64,000 bases of DNA from Tunturiibacter empetritectus. GTDB taxonomy: Bacteria > Acidobacteriota > Terriglobia > Terriglobales > Acidobacteriaceae. How positions within the stretch are numbered: the stretch's first letter is position 1; the number at the start of each line of letters is the position of its first letter. Under the pieces are notes generated by a model. The model searched no databases and had not been told where the DNA came from. It worked only from the letters and a program-made list of their open reading frames with translations. Location of the stretch: positions 1,338,535 through 1,402,534 of the forward strand of contig NZ_JACHDZ010000001.1 of the NCBI RefSeq assembly GCF_014201375.1. Reading direction: 5' to 3'. Below are positions 17,664-25,140 of the stretch, one piece after another. The position numbers and the translations under genes are program-made.

Positions 17664-18425
17664 TCAGCTACGACGGACGGAGGCACGTGCGATTAATACG
17701 GCAGTGTAGGCTGCGCCGAAGCCGTTGTCTATATTTACTACGGTAACGTTTGGGGAACAGGAGTTTAGCATTCCCAAAAGTGCTGCGGCGCCGTCAAAAC
17801 TGGCTCCGTAACCGACCGAGGTGGGGACGGCGATGACGGGAACTCCGACCAATCCGCCTACGACCGAGGGGAGAGCGCCCTCCATTCCGGCACAGACGAT
17901 CACGACGTCTGACTGTGTAAGTTGGTCGCGGACGGAGAGGAGGCGGTGAAGGCCGGCTACGCCTACATCGTAGAGGCGGGTCACTTTGGAGTTGAAGAGC
18001 TCGGCGGTGACGGCGGCCTCTTCGGCGATGGGCTGGTCGCTGGTGCCGGCGCTGAGGATGGCGATGTGGCCCCTGGGGTCCTCCGGCGGGGATTGCTTGA
18101 GGGTGATGGCGCGCGCGGAGGAGTGGTGGATGGCTTTGGGGTGGGCGGCGAGAACCATGGCGGCAGTGGCTTCGTCGGCGCGGGTGGCGAGGACGTCGGT
18201 GCCGGCGGCGGCCATGCGGGTGAAGATCTCGGTGGTCTGTTGGGGGGATTTTCCCTGGGCGTAGATGACCTCGGGGAGGCCGGTGCGGAGGGTGCGGTGG
18301 TGGTCGATGCGGGCGTGGCCGATGTCCTCGTAGGGCATATCGGCGAGGCGCTGGGAGGCGGCGGCGGGGGTGATGGTCCCGGTTTGGACGGCGGCGAGGA
18401 GTTCGAGGAGGGTGGTGGGATTCAT
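17664..18425 (-). CDS. larB: LarB, nickel-pincer cofactor biosynthesis carboxylase/hydrolase
   Basis: 253 residues from the ATG at 18425 (an in-frame start at 18485 adds an unconserved stretch). LarB carboxylates nicotinic acid adenine dinucleotide at pyridine C5 and hydrolyses the phosphoanhydride, the first step towards the nickel-pincer nucleotide. The C-terminal half is AIR-carboxylase-like: ILSAGTSDQPIAEEA, LYDVGVAGLHRLL, VVIVCAGMEGALPSVVGGLVGVPVIAVPTSVGYG and NIDNGFGAAY. The N-terminal part has the family signature IGHARIDHHRTLRTGLPEVIYAQGK. Together with larC and larE it serves the LarA-family epimerase encoded at 14175-15449. Confidence 0.95.
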   Translation of the reverse strand: MNPTTLLELLAAVQTGTITPAAASQRLADMPYEDIGHARIDHHRTLRTGLPEVIYAQGKSPQQTTEIFTRMAAAGTDVLATRADEATAAMVLAAHPKAIHHSSARAITLKQSPPEDPRGHIAILSAGTSDQPIAEEAAVTAELFNSKVTRLYDVGVAGLHRLLSVRDQLTQSDVVIVCAGMEGALPSVVGGLVGVPVIAVPTSVGYGASFDGAAALLGMLNSCSPNVTVVNIDNGFGAAYTAVLIARASVRRS

Positions 18426-18875
18426 CTGTGTTGCTTGAGCTTTCGTCGAGTGGGTAAGACTACGGTTCGCTTCGCGAATGCCCACATCTCAAAGTCGAGA
18501 TATGGGGCACCCGGTGTTTCGTGGACGAAGGAGGAACGGGGGCAAAGACAGAATACAGGGATCTTGACGGATACCGCAGAATGCATCGGTTCGCTGCAAC
18601 TGAGAGATGTGGCCGCAATCCTCTGCGCGGTTCACGGTGAGACTGTGAACCGCTTCGGTCGAGATGACGATCGTTGTGATCACTTTCGTGGTTGTTTCAT
18701 GGTTGTTCGATGGTGTTTTTGTGGTCACTTGATGGTGCCTTGCAGTCAGTTGATGGGGCACCCAGCGGAGATGACGTCAATGATGATGAGGTGATTGTTG
18801 GGAACGCAGATCCCCTTCGGGGATGACAACAAGAAAATCAAAATGAAACAGCAGAAAAGCAAGAGGCTGCTGCTG
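18426..18875. other. Intergenic region with repeats; CACCA-type tract on the minus strand
   Basis: 450 bp between the aldo/keto reductase stop and the larB start, with no supported gene. It holds gcggttcac/gtgaaccgc (18627-18635 and 18645-18653), two copies of atggggcaccc (about 18501 and 18752), the hairpin atcccc-ttc-ggggat at 18810-18824, and between about 18670 and 18770 a minus-strand tract rich in CACCA, AACCA and ACCAC units similar to that at 13930-14100. It probably carries the larB promoter, but no box could be assigned. Confidence 0.5.
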
Positions 18876-19889
18876 CTACCCCAGCCACTTGGGGTTTGCC
18901 GCGGTGCCGTCGAAGTGGTTGGTGGTTTTGAAGAGTTCGAACTTGCCTTCGCTGGCGGCGGTGGCGGTGCGTGCAAGCAGAGAGGCGATCTGGGTCTGGT
19001 CGAGAGGCTTGAAGGTGCGTGTGGCTTCGAAGGCCTGGTCGAGAGTTTGCGTGTTGTCGATGCCGGTGATGATGACCGAGACCGGCTGGGTGAGGCCGTA
19101 GTGGAGGGCTTCGATGGGTTGGACGGTGTTGCTTTTGAGGATGAAGGGATCGCCGAAGGTCTTCATGGCGAGGATGCCGATGCCTTGTTTGAGCGCGACG
19201 GGCATGACCTCTTTACCGAAGGAGCGGAAGTGTGCGTCCATGACGTTGATGGGCATCTGGACTGTGTCGAAGTGGAAGCTGTGGTTTTGTGCGATCTCGA
19301 GCATGCGGAGGTGGACGGCGGGATCTTTGTGGCCGGTGAAGCCGATGTATCGGATCTTTCCTGCGCTGCGGGCGGCGATGGCGGCTTCGATGGCTCCGCC
19401 TGGGGCGAAGATGCGGTCGGGGTCCTCCATGCGGATGACCTCGTGGAACTGGACGAGGTCGATCATGTCGGTCTGGAGGCGGCCGAGGGACTGCTCGAGT
19501 TGTTTGTTGTACTCGTCTGCGGTGCGGCCGTCCATTTTGGTCATGAGGAAGACCTTTTGACGGTAGCCATTGCGCAGGCCCTGGCCCATGCGGACCTCGG
19601 AGATGCCGTCGTTGTAGTCCCAGCAGTTGTCGAGGAAGGTGATGCCGCGGTCGATGCCGGCGTGGAGGAGCTGGATGCTTTCGGCGGAGTTTTTCTGTTT
19701 GCCGAGATGGTAGCCGCCCATGCCGATAGCGGAGACGCGCTCGCCGGTGGTGCCGAGTTCGCGATAGATCATGTCGGGGGATTCGGGGCGCTTGGTGGGC
19801 TGACTGGCGGGAGGGGTTTGCGGGTTGAGCGGGATGGCTGCGCTGATGCCGGTGGCGGTTGCGGTCTTGAGAAAGTCTCTGCGCTCCAT
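18876..19889 (-). CDS. Aldo/keto reductase with twin-arginine signal
   Basis: 337 residues. It starts MERRDFLKTATATGISAAI, a twin-arginine-type leader (RRDFLK). The AKR barrel follows: GTTGERVSAIGMGGYHLG, FLDNCWDYNDGISE (catalytic Asp/Tyr region), KVFLMTKMDGR (Lys), DLVQFHE (His) and KIRYIGFTGHKD. AKRs reduce carbonyls with NADPH. An exported member would have to be loaded with nucleotide before export, or its leader may no longer work. It lies 68 bp downstream of larC on the same strand. This placement between larC and larB may be incidental or may mark a link with hydroxy-acid metabolism; the substrate is unknown. Confidence 0.88.
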   Translation of the reverse strand: MERRDFLKTATATGISAAIPLNPQTPPASQPTKRPESPDMIYRELGTTGERVSAIGMGGYHLGKQKNSAESIQLLHAGIDRGITFLDNCWDYNDGISEVRMGQGLRNGYRQKVFLMTKMDGRTADEYNKQLEQSLGRLQTDMIDLVQFHEVIRMEDPDRIFAPGGAIEAAIAARSAGKIRYIGFTGHKDPAVHLRMLEIAQNHSFHFDTVQMPINVMDAHFRSFGKEVMPVALKQGIGILAMKTFGDPFILKSNTVQPIEALHYGLTQPVSVIITGIDNTQTLDQAFEATRTFKPLDQTQIASLLARTATAASEGKFELFKTTNHFDGTAANPKWLG

Positions 19890-19957
19890 GGTGTGCTCCT
19901 CGGTGAGAGTGACTTGTCGATTGGATGCAGTGTTGTGGGGTGAGGGCGTGGCGCGGA

Positions 19958-21337
19958 TTATTTGAGGTAGGCTGCGATGGCTGCTTGTTGAACCAGCTTC
20001 AAAGGGACGTTGTGTTTTGTGGCGGCAGCACGACAGTCTTCAAACTCGGGGGCGATGTTGCACTGCTCGCCGTTGAGTGTGCCTATCTTGACGCGGATGT
20101 CGCCGTAGGGTGTGGTGACGGTGGCGTGGTGGCGGTCGACGCAGACGCGGGTGTCCTGACGGATGCGGAGGCCGAGGGTGCTGGTTTCGCGCAGGATGAG
20201 TTGCTGGAGGGCGGGGCTGTCGGATGGATTGCAGAGGATGGTGAGGAGGGTGCCGGGGCGGCCCTTTTTCATGATGACGGGAGTGAGCATGACGTCGAGT
20301 GCGCCTTGTGCGAGTGCGGTCTCGGAGACGTAGGCGAGGATCTGGGGGGAGAGGTCGTCGAGGGCGGTTTCGAGGACGGTGACGGTTTGTGAGTCGTGGG
20401 CGTGATGTTTGTTGGGCGAGTGTTTTGAGGATGTGGTGGAGATTGTGGAGTTGTCGGCTTCGCCGATGCTTAGGCGGAGGACGTTGGGGAAGTCCTTCGG
20501 GTTGCGGGTACCTGCGCCGTAGCCGATGTACTCGACTCGCATGGGTGGCTGCGGGCCGAAGGTGGGGGCTAGGGCGCGGAGGAGTGCGGCGCCGGTGGGG
20601 GTGACGAGCTCTTTTTCGAGGTGGGCAGAGTAGGTGGGGAGGCCGCGGAGGAGGTCGGCTGTGGCGGGGGCGGGGACGGGGAAGCGGCCGTGGGCGCAGT
20701 CGACTGTGCCGCCGCCGACGTTGAGGGGGGAGGAGAACCACTTGACTGGGCTTCCAGTTTCAATTCGTGCTTGATCTTCTATGGCGTGGATGCCAGCGGA
20801 GGCGGCGACGATATCGACGATGGCGTCGACTGCTCCTACTTCGTGGAAGTGAATTTTTTCTATGGGGACGTTGTGGATTTTGGCTTCGGAGGCGCCGAGG
20901 AGTTCGAAGGCGTGGATGGCGGTTTGTTTGACGGCGGGGGGGAGGGATGCGGCGGTGATGAGGTCGCGGATGACGGTGAGGGAGCGGCCGTGGGTGTGGT
21001 CGTGTTCGTGTGTGCGGCCGGTCTTGTGTTGGTGTTGGTGTTGGGTTTTGGGGTGGTGTTGGTGGATGTGGGTTTGTTCTTCTTGATGATGAGTTTGGTC
21101 AGGGATTTGTTGGTCGGGGATTTGATTGCTCTCGGCGAGGGTTGCGCCTTCGTAGACTTGGACCTTGGTGGAGGAGATGCCGCTGCGGTCTACCTTTTCG
21201 ATTTTGAGGGTCGCGCTGAGGTTGAGGGCGGCTACGGCTTCGTGGAGGATGGAGGGATCGAGGCCGGCGTCGAGGAGGGCTCCGAGGAACATGTCGCCAC
21301 TGATGCCGGCGAAGCAGTCTAGGTAGGCGATACGCAT
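19958..21337 (-). CDS. larC: LarC, nickel insertion protein for the nickel-pincer nucleotide
   Basis: 459 residues in one frame, unlike Lactiplantibacillus where larC is read through a programmed frameshift. It starts MRIAYLDCFAGISGDMFLGALLDAGLD, the family hallmark. It has a His-rich linker at about residues 88-118 (HHQEEQTHIHQHH, HEHDHTHG), EKIHFHEVGAVDAIVDIV, GGGTVDCAHGRFPVPAPAT and ELVTPTGAALLRAL. The C-terminal part has VLETALDDLSPQ and VMLTPVIMKKGRPG. LarC is the CTP-dependent cyclometallase that puts nickel into the pyridinium-dithiocarboxylate ligand; the His cluster may hold nickel. It lies 46 bp after larE. Confidence 0.96.
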   Translation of the reverse strand: MRIAYLDCFAGISGDMFLGALLDAGLDPSILHEAVAALNLSATLKIEKVDRSGISSTKVQVYEGATLAESNQIPDQQIPDQTHHQEEQTHIHQHHPKTQHQHQHKTGRTHEHDHTHGRSLTVIRDLITAASLPPAVKQTAIHAFELLGASEAKIHNVPIEKIHFHEVGAVDAIVDIVAASAGIHAIEDQARIETGSPVKWFSSPLNVGGGTVDCAHGRFPVPAPATADLLRGLPTYSAHLEKELVTPTGAALLRALAPTFGPQPPMRVEYIGYGAGTRNPKDFPNVLRLSIGEADNSTISTTSSKHSPNKHHAHDSQTVTVLETALDDLSPQILAYVSETALAQGALDVMLTPVIMKKGRPGTLLTILCNPSDSPALQQLILRETSTLGLRIRQDTRVCVDRHHATVTTPYGDIRVKIGTLNGEQCNIAPEFEDCRAAATKHNVPLKLVQQAAIAAYLK

Positions 21338-21383
21338 GGGGATGATTGTTTCATGTTCGGGGTTTATGTTCGAGGTTCGGCGT

Positions 21384-22217
21384 TTATCGGGCGGGAAGGA
21401 TGGAGGTGGTGGCGAGGAGCGTGTCGTTCATGGATCCGGAGCGGTAGCCTTCGGTGTCGAGGGTGATGTAGAGGAAGCCGAGAGGCTTGATGGCGGCGGT
21501 GATGGCTTCGAGGGTTGGGAGGGTGAGGGCGCGGGCGAGATCGTCGCGGGCGATTTCGATGCGGGCGAGGTCGCCGTGGTGGCGGACGCGGACCTGGGGG
21601 AAGCCGAGGGCGTGGAGAGCGTCTTCGGCCTGCTCGACCTGGGAGAGATTTTCGCGGGTGACGGGGCGGCCGTACTCGATGCGTGAGGAGAGGCAGGCGC
21701 TGGCGGGCTTGTCCCAGAGGGTGAGGCCGGCTTGCTGGGCGAGGGTGCGGATCTCTTGCTTGGTGAGGCCAGCGGTGACGAGGGGGGCGACGGCATGGTG
21801 CTGGACGGCGGCTTGCTGGCCGGGGCGGAAGTCGGCACGGTCGTCGAGGTTCATGCCGTAGGCGATGTGGTCGAAGTTGCGGGCGGTGCGGGTCTGCTCC
21901 ATTTGTTGGAAGAGCTCGTCTTTGCAGTGGAAGCAGCGGTGGGCGTCGTTGCGCTGGTAGTCGGGGTTTTCGAGCTCGTTGGTGCGGAGGATCTGGATGG
22001 GGATGTTGTGGTCGGCGGCGAAGGCGAGGGCGGCGGCGAGTTCGGCGCGGGGGAGGGAGGCGGAGTCGGCGATGACGGCCTGCATGTTGTCGCCGAGGGC
22101 CTGGTGGGCGGCGTAGGCGAGGAAGGCGGAGTCGGTGCCGCCGGAGTAGGCGACCAGGACGCTACCAAGCTGCTGGAGGGTCTCGTGGAGCTTTGCGGAT
22201 TTGGCGGCGAGGTCCAT
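21384..22217 (-). CDS. larE: LarE, sacrificial sulfur transferase for the nickel-pincer nucleotide
   Basis: 277 residues from the ATG at 22217. It is a PP-loop protein with VAYSGGTDSAFLAYAA (ATP site). HRCFHCKDELF and DKPASACLSSRIEYGRPVT are LarE signatures, and the Cys of ACLSSR corresponds to the one that donates sulfur in the single-use enzyme. LarE adenylates the carboxylated nicotinate nucleotide and transfers sulfur to make the thioacids. It is first in the minus-strand order larE-larC-AKR-larB. An in-frame extension to 22346 exists but is AT-richer and unlike the family. Confidence 0.95.
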   Translation of the reverse strand: MDLAAKSAKLHETLQQLGSVLVAYSGGTDSAFLAYAAHQALGDNMQAVIADSASLPRAELAAALAFAADHNIPIQILRTNELENPDYQRNDAHRCFHCKDELFQQMEQTRTARNFDHIAYGMNLDDRADFRPGQQAAVQHHAVAPLVTAGLTKQEIRTLAQQAGLTLWDKPASACLSSRIEYGRPVTRENLSQVEQAEDALHALGFPQVRVRHHGDLARIEIARDDLARALTLPTLEAITAAIKPLGFLYITLDTEGYRSGSMNDTLLATTSILPAR

Positions 22218-22431
22218 CTGTCTTGATTGTAGGACAGGTTCGAAGTTGGAGTTGGCAGTGAAGTTATTTTGCAATTTTGAACTAGAACGGTTGTTGATCG
22301 TTTCTGCATTGGATGTAGACGCGATTTGTCGTCCTTTTCGCCACACGCTTCAGATAAGGTCGCTTGCCCGAAAACCAAGCTCATTGGTTCTCTGTGCCGC
22401 GTCTGAGATCATATGCGAGCGAGGAGAAGTC

Positions 22432-22781
22432 ATGTCACGAGAACAGAAAGTCGCTGTGGTCGAAGCCTATTTGGATTGCTTTGCAACAAAGGACTTGTCC
22501 AGGTTTCCTTTGCTGAAGACGTAACATTTGAAGGGCCGCGCATGCCAAAATTGACGGGGCGTGCAAGCATACTCGGATTCCTTACGCAAATTCTCCCCGC
22601 GGTCAGGGGTATTCAGTTAAAGCAGCACATCGTCGAGGGAGATTACGTTGCAACCGTCTTCGACATGGAGACTGTTAGTGGAGTGGATCACGTTTTTGAC
22701 CGAATTCACATCGTAGATGGACAGATTAAGGCGATACATGCGTTTTATTACCCGGAGCAACCGCCTGAGGGACAATCCTAG
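22432..22781 (+). pseudogene. SnoaL/NTF2-like small protein, single frameshift
   Basis: The ATG at 22432 has a good ribosome-binding site (gaggagaag). It opens MSREQKVAVVEAYLDCFATK, typical of SnoaL-like polyketide-cyclase-fold proteins. The frame stops at 22524, but the next frame continues the same protein from about 22503: FAEDVTFEGPRMPKLTGRAS, then GIQLKQHIVEGDYVATVFDMET, VDHVFDRIHIVDGQIKAIHAFYYP, ending at 22781. One inserted or two deleted bases near 22500 (aggtttcctttgc) would join them to about 116 residues. Either a recent mutation or a sequencing error is possible. These proteins usually have unknown substrates. Confidence 0.75.
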
Positions 22782-23002
22782 TCGGCGGACTCTGCTGTCA
22801 AAACCCAGTCATCGAAATCTGGAAACGCGCCGAGCGTGCCATAGAGAGTGGGTTTTAGTACGGAGTCCGCGTTTGATGTCGTTCCGATGCTTTTCGGAGG
22901 AGATCTGAGTTGCGTTCAAAGTCGGATGGTTGTTTGAAGGAGAATCTGATTTTTGAGAATATTCCTCGTAACTACGGATCGCTCGTTGCATCGAAAGGTG
23001 AT

Positions 23003-25138
23003 ATGAAACGCACACTTCTTCCTGGTCGACCGTATCCGCTTGGCGCGACTGTATCGAGCAAAGGTACAAACTTTGCTATTTTTTCAGAGGGTGCGACCCG
23101 GGTTGATCTTTGCTTCTTCGACGCGTTGGGCAGACAGACCGATTGCGTGACTTTGCGGGAACGAACCGCGTACGTGTGGCATGGGTTGGTTCGCGATATC
23201 AAAGCGGGGCAGTTTTATGGCTACCGGATCGATGGGCCGTGGGAGCCGGAGCGGGGTCATCGCTTCAATCCGAACAAGCTGCTGGTCGATCCGTATGCTG
23301 AGGCGCTCTCGGGAAAGGTTGATTGGAAGAAGCCGATCTTCGCGCATGACGTGGCTTCCGGAGACGATCTGAAGATGGATACGCAGGACAGCGCGGACGG
23401 AGTTCCGAAGTGCGTTGTGGTTGACAGCAAGTTTGATTGGGGAGATGACTGCAGACCGGAGACTCCACTTGCTGACTCAGTGATCTACGAGATGCATGTG
23501 AAGGGCTTCAGCATTCGAAACCCCAGGGTTCCAGAGAAGCTTCGCGGAACCTACGCGGGGCTCGCGTGCGAGCCAGGCATCAACTATTTGAAGAAGCTTG
23601 GAGTGACGGCGGTGGAGTTGTTGCCGATTCATCACTTCATCGACGAGGGACCCCTGGTGGATAGGGGACTGGTGGACTACTGGGGGTATAACACGCTCGG
23701 GTACTTTGCGCCGATGTCCCGCTACAGCTCGTGTGGGGATACGGGCGGCCAGGTCAACGAGTTTAAACACATGGTGAAGGCGCTGCACGCGGCTGGCATC
23801 GAGGTGATCCTTGACGTGGTTTACAACCACACCTGCGAGGGCAATCAGCTTGGTCCGACTTTGTGCTGGAAGGGAGTTTGTAACACGACCTATTACAGAG
23901 TGAACGAGGAGAATCCTCGTTACTACGTGGACTACACAGGGACGGGGAATACGCTGAACGTGCGAAATCCGCAGGTGCTAAAGATGCTGATGGATTCGCT
24001 ACGCTACTGGGTTACGGAGATGCACGTGGATGGTTTTCGCTTTGATCTTGCGGCTACCCTTGCGCGTGAACTCCACGACGTCAGCCGGCTTTCGTCGTTC
24101 TTCGACACGATTCACCAAGACCCTATTCTTGCAGATGTGAAGCTCATCGCAGAGCCTTGGGATGTTGGCGAAGGAGGTTACCAGGTCGGGCAGTTTCCTG
24201 TTCTTTGGGCGGAGTGGAATGGGAAGTATCGCGATACTGTGCGGCGTTTTTGGAAGGGTGACGGAGGCCAGCTCTCGGATCTTGGAAACCGTCTCACCGG
24301 ATCAAGTGATCTCTATCAGTACGACGGGCGGAAGCCGTACGCGAGCATCAATTTCATTACAGCGCACGATGGATTTACCCTATGCGATCTGGTGAGCTAC
24401 AACCAGAAGCACAACGAAGCCAATGGGGAGAACAACAAGGATGGCTCGGACAGCAATGATTCCTGGAATATGGGTGCGGAGGGGCCCACGGACGACGAGA
24501 AGGTCAACCTGTTGCGCGAGAGGCAGATGAGAAATTTTCTGGCTACGCTGATGCTCTCGCAGGGCGTGCCTATGCTGAATGGAGGCGACGAGATTTCGCG
24601 GTCGCAGAGGGGTAACAATAACTGCTACTGCCAGGACAACGAGCTAACGTGGCATGACTGGGATCTGGATGAACCGCGCAAACGGGTACGCGACTTTACG
24701 AGTCAACTGATCCACTTTCGTTTGAATCATCCGAATCTGCATCGGCGCAAATTTTTTCAGGACCGCGAGATTCGCAGGAAGGGCGAGGACCTGATCATCA
24801 AGGATGTCGCCTGGTTTAGTACCGACGGGAAACAGGTTCCCGACGAGGTTTGGAATACGGAGTGGAACCGATCGGTGGCGGTTCTGCTGAATGGCCAGAC
24901 TCTGCAGGTGACCGATGAGGATGGTATGCCGGTTATCGACGATAGTTTCTTTCTGGTTGTGAACGCTGCGCAGGATGGCGTCGAGTATGTGCTGCCGGAA
25001 TCGCCTTCAGGGAAGCCTTGGTGCCAGGTGATCGATACGGAGAACATCGAAAACCCTTTTACCCATTCAGAGGTTGAAGAGAAGATTATCGTTGGAGGGC
25101 GTGCTCTGAAGCTGTTCAGCGATGGGTCGATCTCTTAG
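23003..25138 (+). CDS. glgX: Glycogen debranching enzyme GlgX (GH13)
   Basis: 711 residues from the ATG at 23003 (GAAAGGTG upstream). An in-frame TTG at 22910 would add 31 unconserved residues. The N-terminal CBM48-type domain has LPGRPYPLGATVSSKGTNFAIFSEGATRVDLCFFD. The catalytic barrel has VILDVVYNHTCEGN (region I), VDGFRFDLAATLARE (II, nucleophile Asp), LIAEPWDVGEGGYQVGQFP (III, acid Glu) and FITAHDGFTLCDLVSYNQKHN (IV). GGDEISRSQRGNNNCYCQDNELTWHDWDLD is typical of GlgX/isoamylase-type enzymes. It cleaves alpha-1,6 branches of phosphorylase-limit glycogen. The GH13 gene on the other strand ends 2 bp away and may also act on alpha-glucans. Confidence 0.95.
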   Translation: MKRTLLPGRPYPLGATVSSKGTNFAIFSEGATRVDLCFFDALGRQTDCVTLRERTAYVWHGLVRDIKAGQFYGYRIDGPWEPERGHRFNPNKLLVDPYAEALSGKVDWKKPIFAHDVASGDDLKMDTQDSADGVPKCVVVDSKFDWGDDCRPETPLADSVIYEMHVKGFSIRNPRVPEKLRGTYAGLACEPGINYLKKLGVTAVELLPIHHFIDEGPLVDRGLVDYWGYNTLGYFAPMSRYSSCGDTGGQVNEFKHMVKALHAAGIEVILDVVYNHTCEGNQLGPTLCWKGVCNTTYYRVNEENPRYYVDYTGTGNTLNVRNPQVLKMLMDSLRYWVTEMHVDGFRFDLAATLARELHDVSRLSSFFDTIHQDPILADVKLIAEPWDVGEGGYQVGQFPVLWAEWNGKYRDTVRRFWKGDGGQLSDLGNRLTGSSDLYQYDGRKPYASINFITAHDGFTLCDLVSYNQKHNEANGENNKDGSDSNDSWNMGAEGPTDDEKVNLLRERQMRNFLATLMLSQGVPMLNGGDEISRSQRGNNNCYCQDNELTWHDWDLDEPRKRVRDFTSQLIHFRLNHPNLHRRKFFQDREIRRKGEDLIIKDVAWFSTDGKQVPDEVWNTEWNRSVAVLLNGQTLQVTDEDGMPVIDDSFFLVVNAAQDGVEYVLPESPSGKPWCQVIDTENIENPFTHSEVEEKIIVGGRALKLFSDGSIS

Positions 25139-25140
25139 GG

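Noticed and set aside
18795..19943. 382-codon open frame antisense to the aldo/keto reductase
   Set aside because: Same composition bias (Gly/Asp/Glu/Val), no domains.
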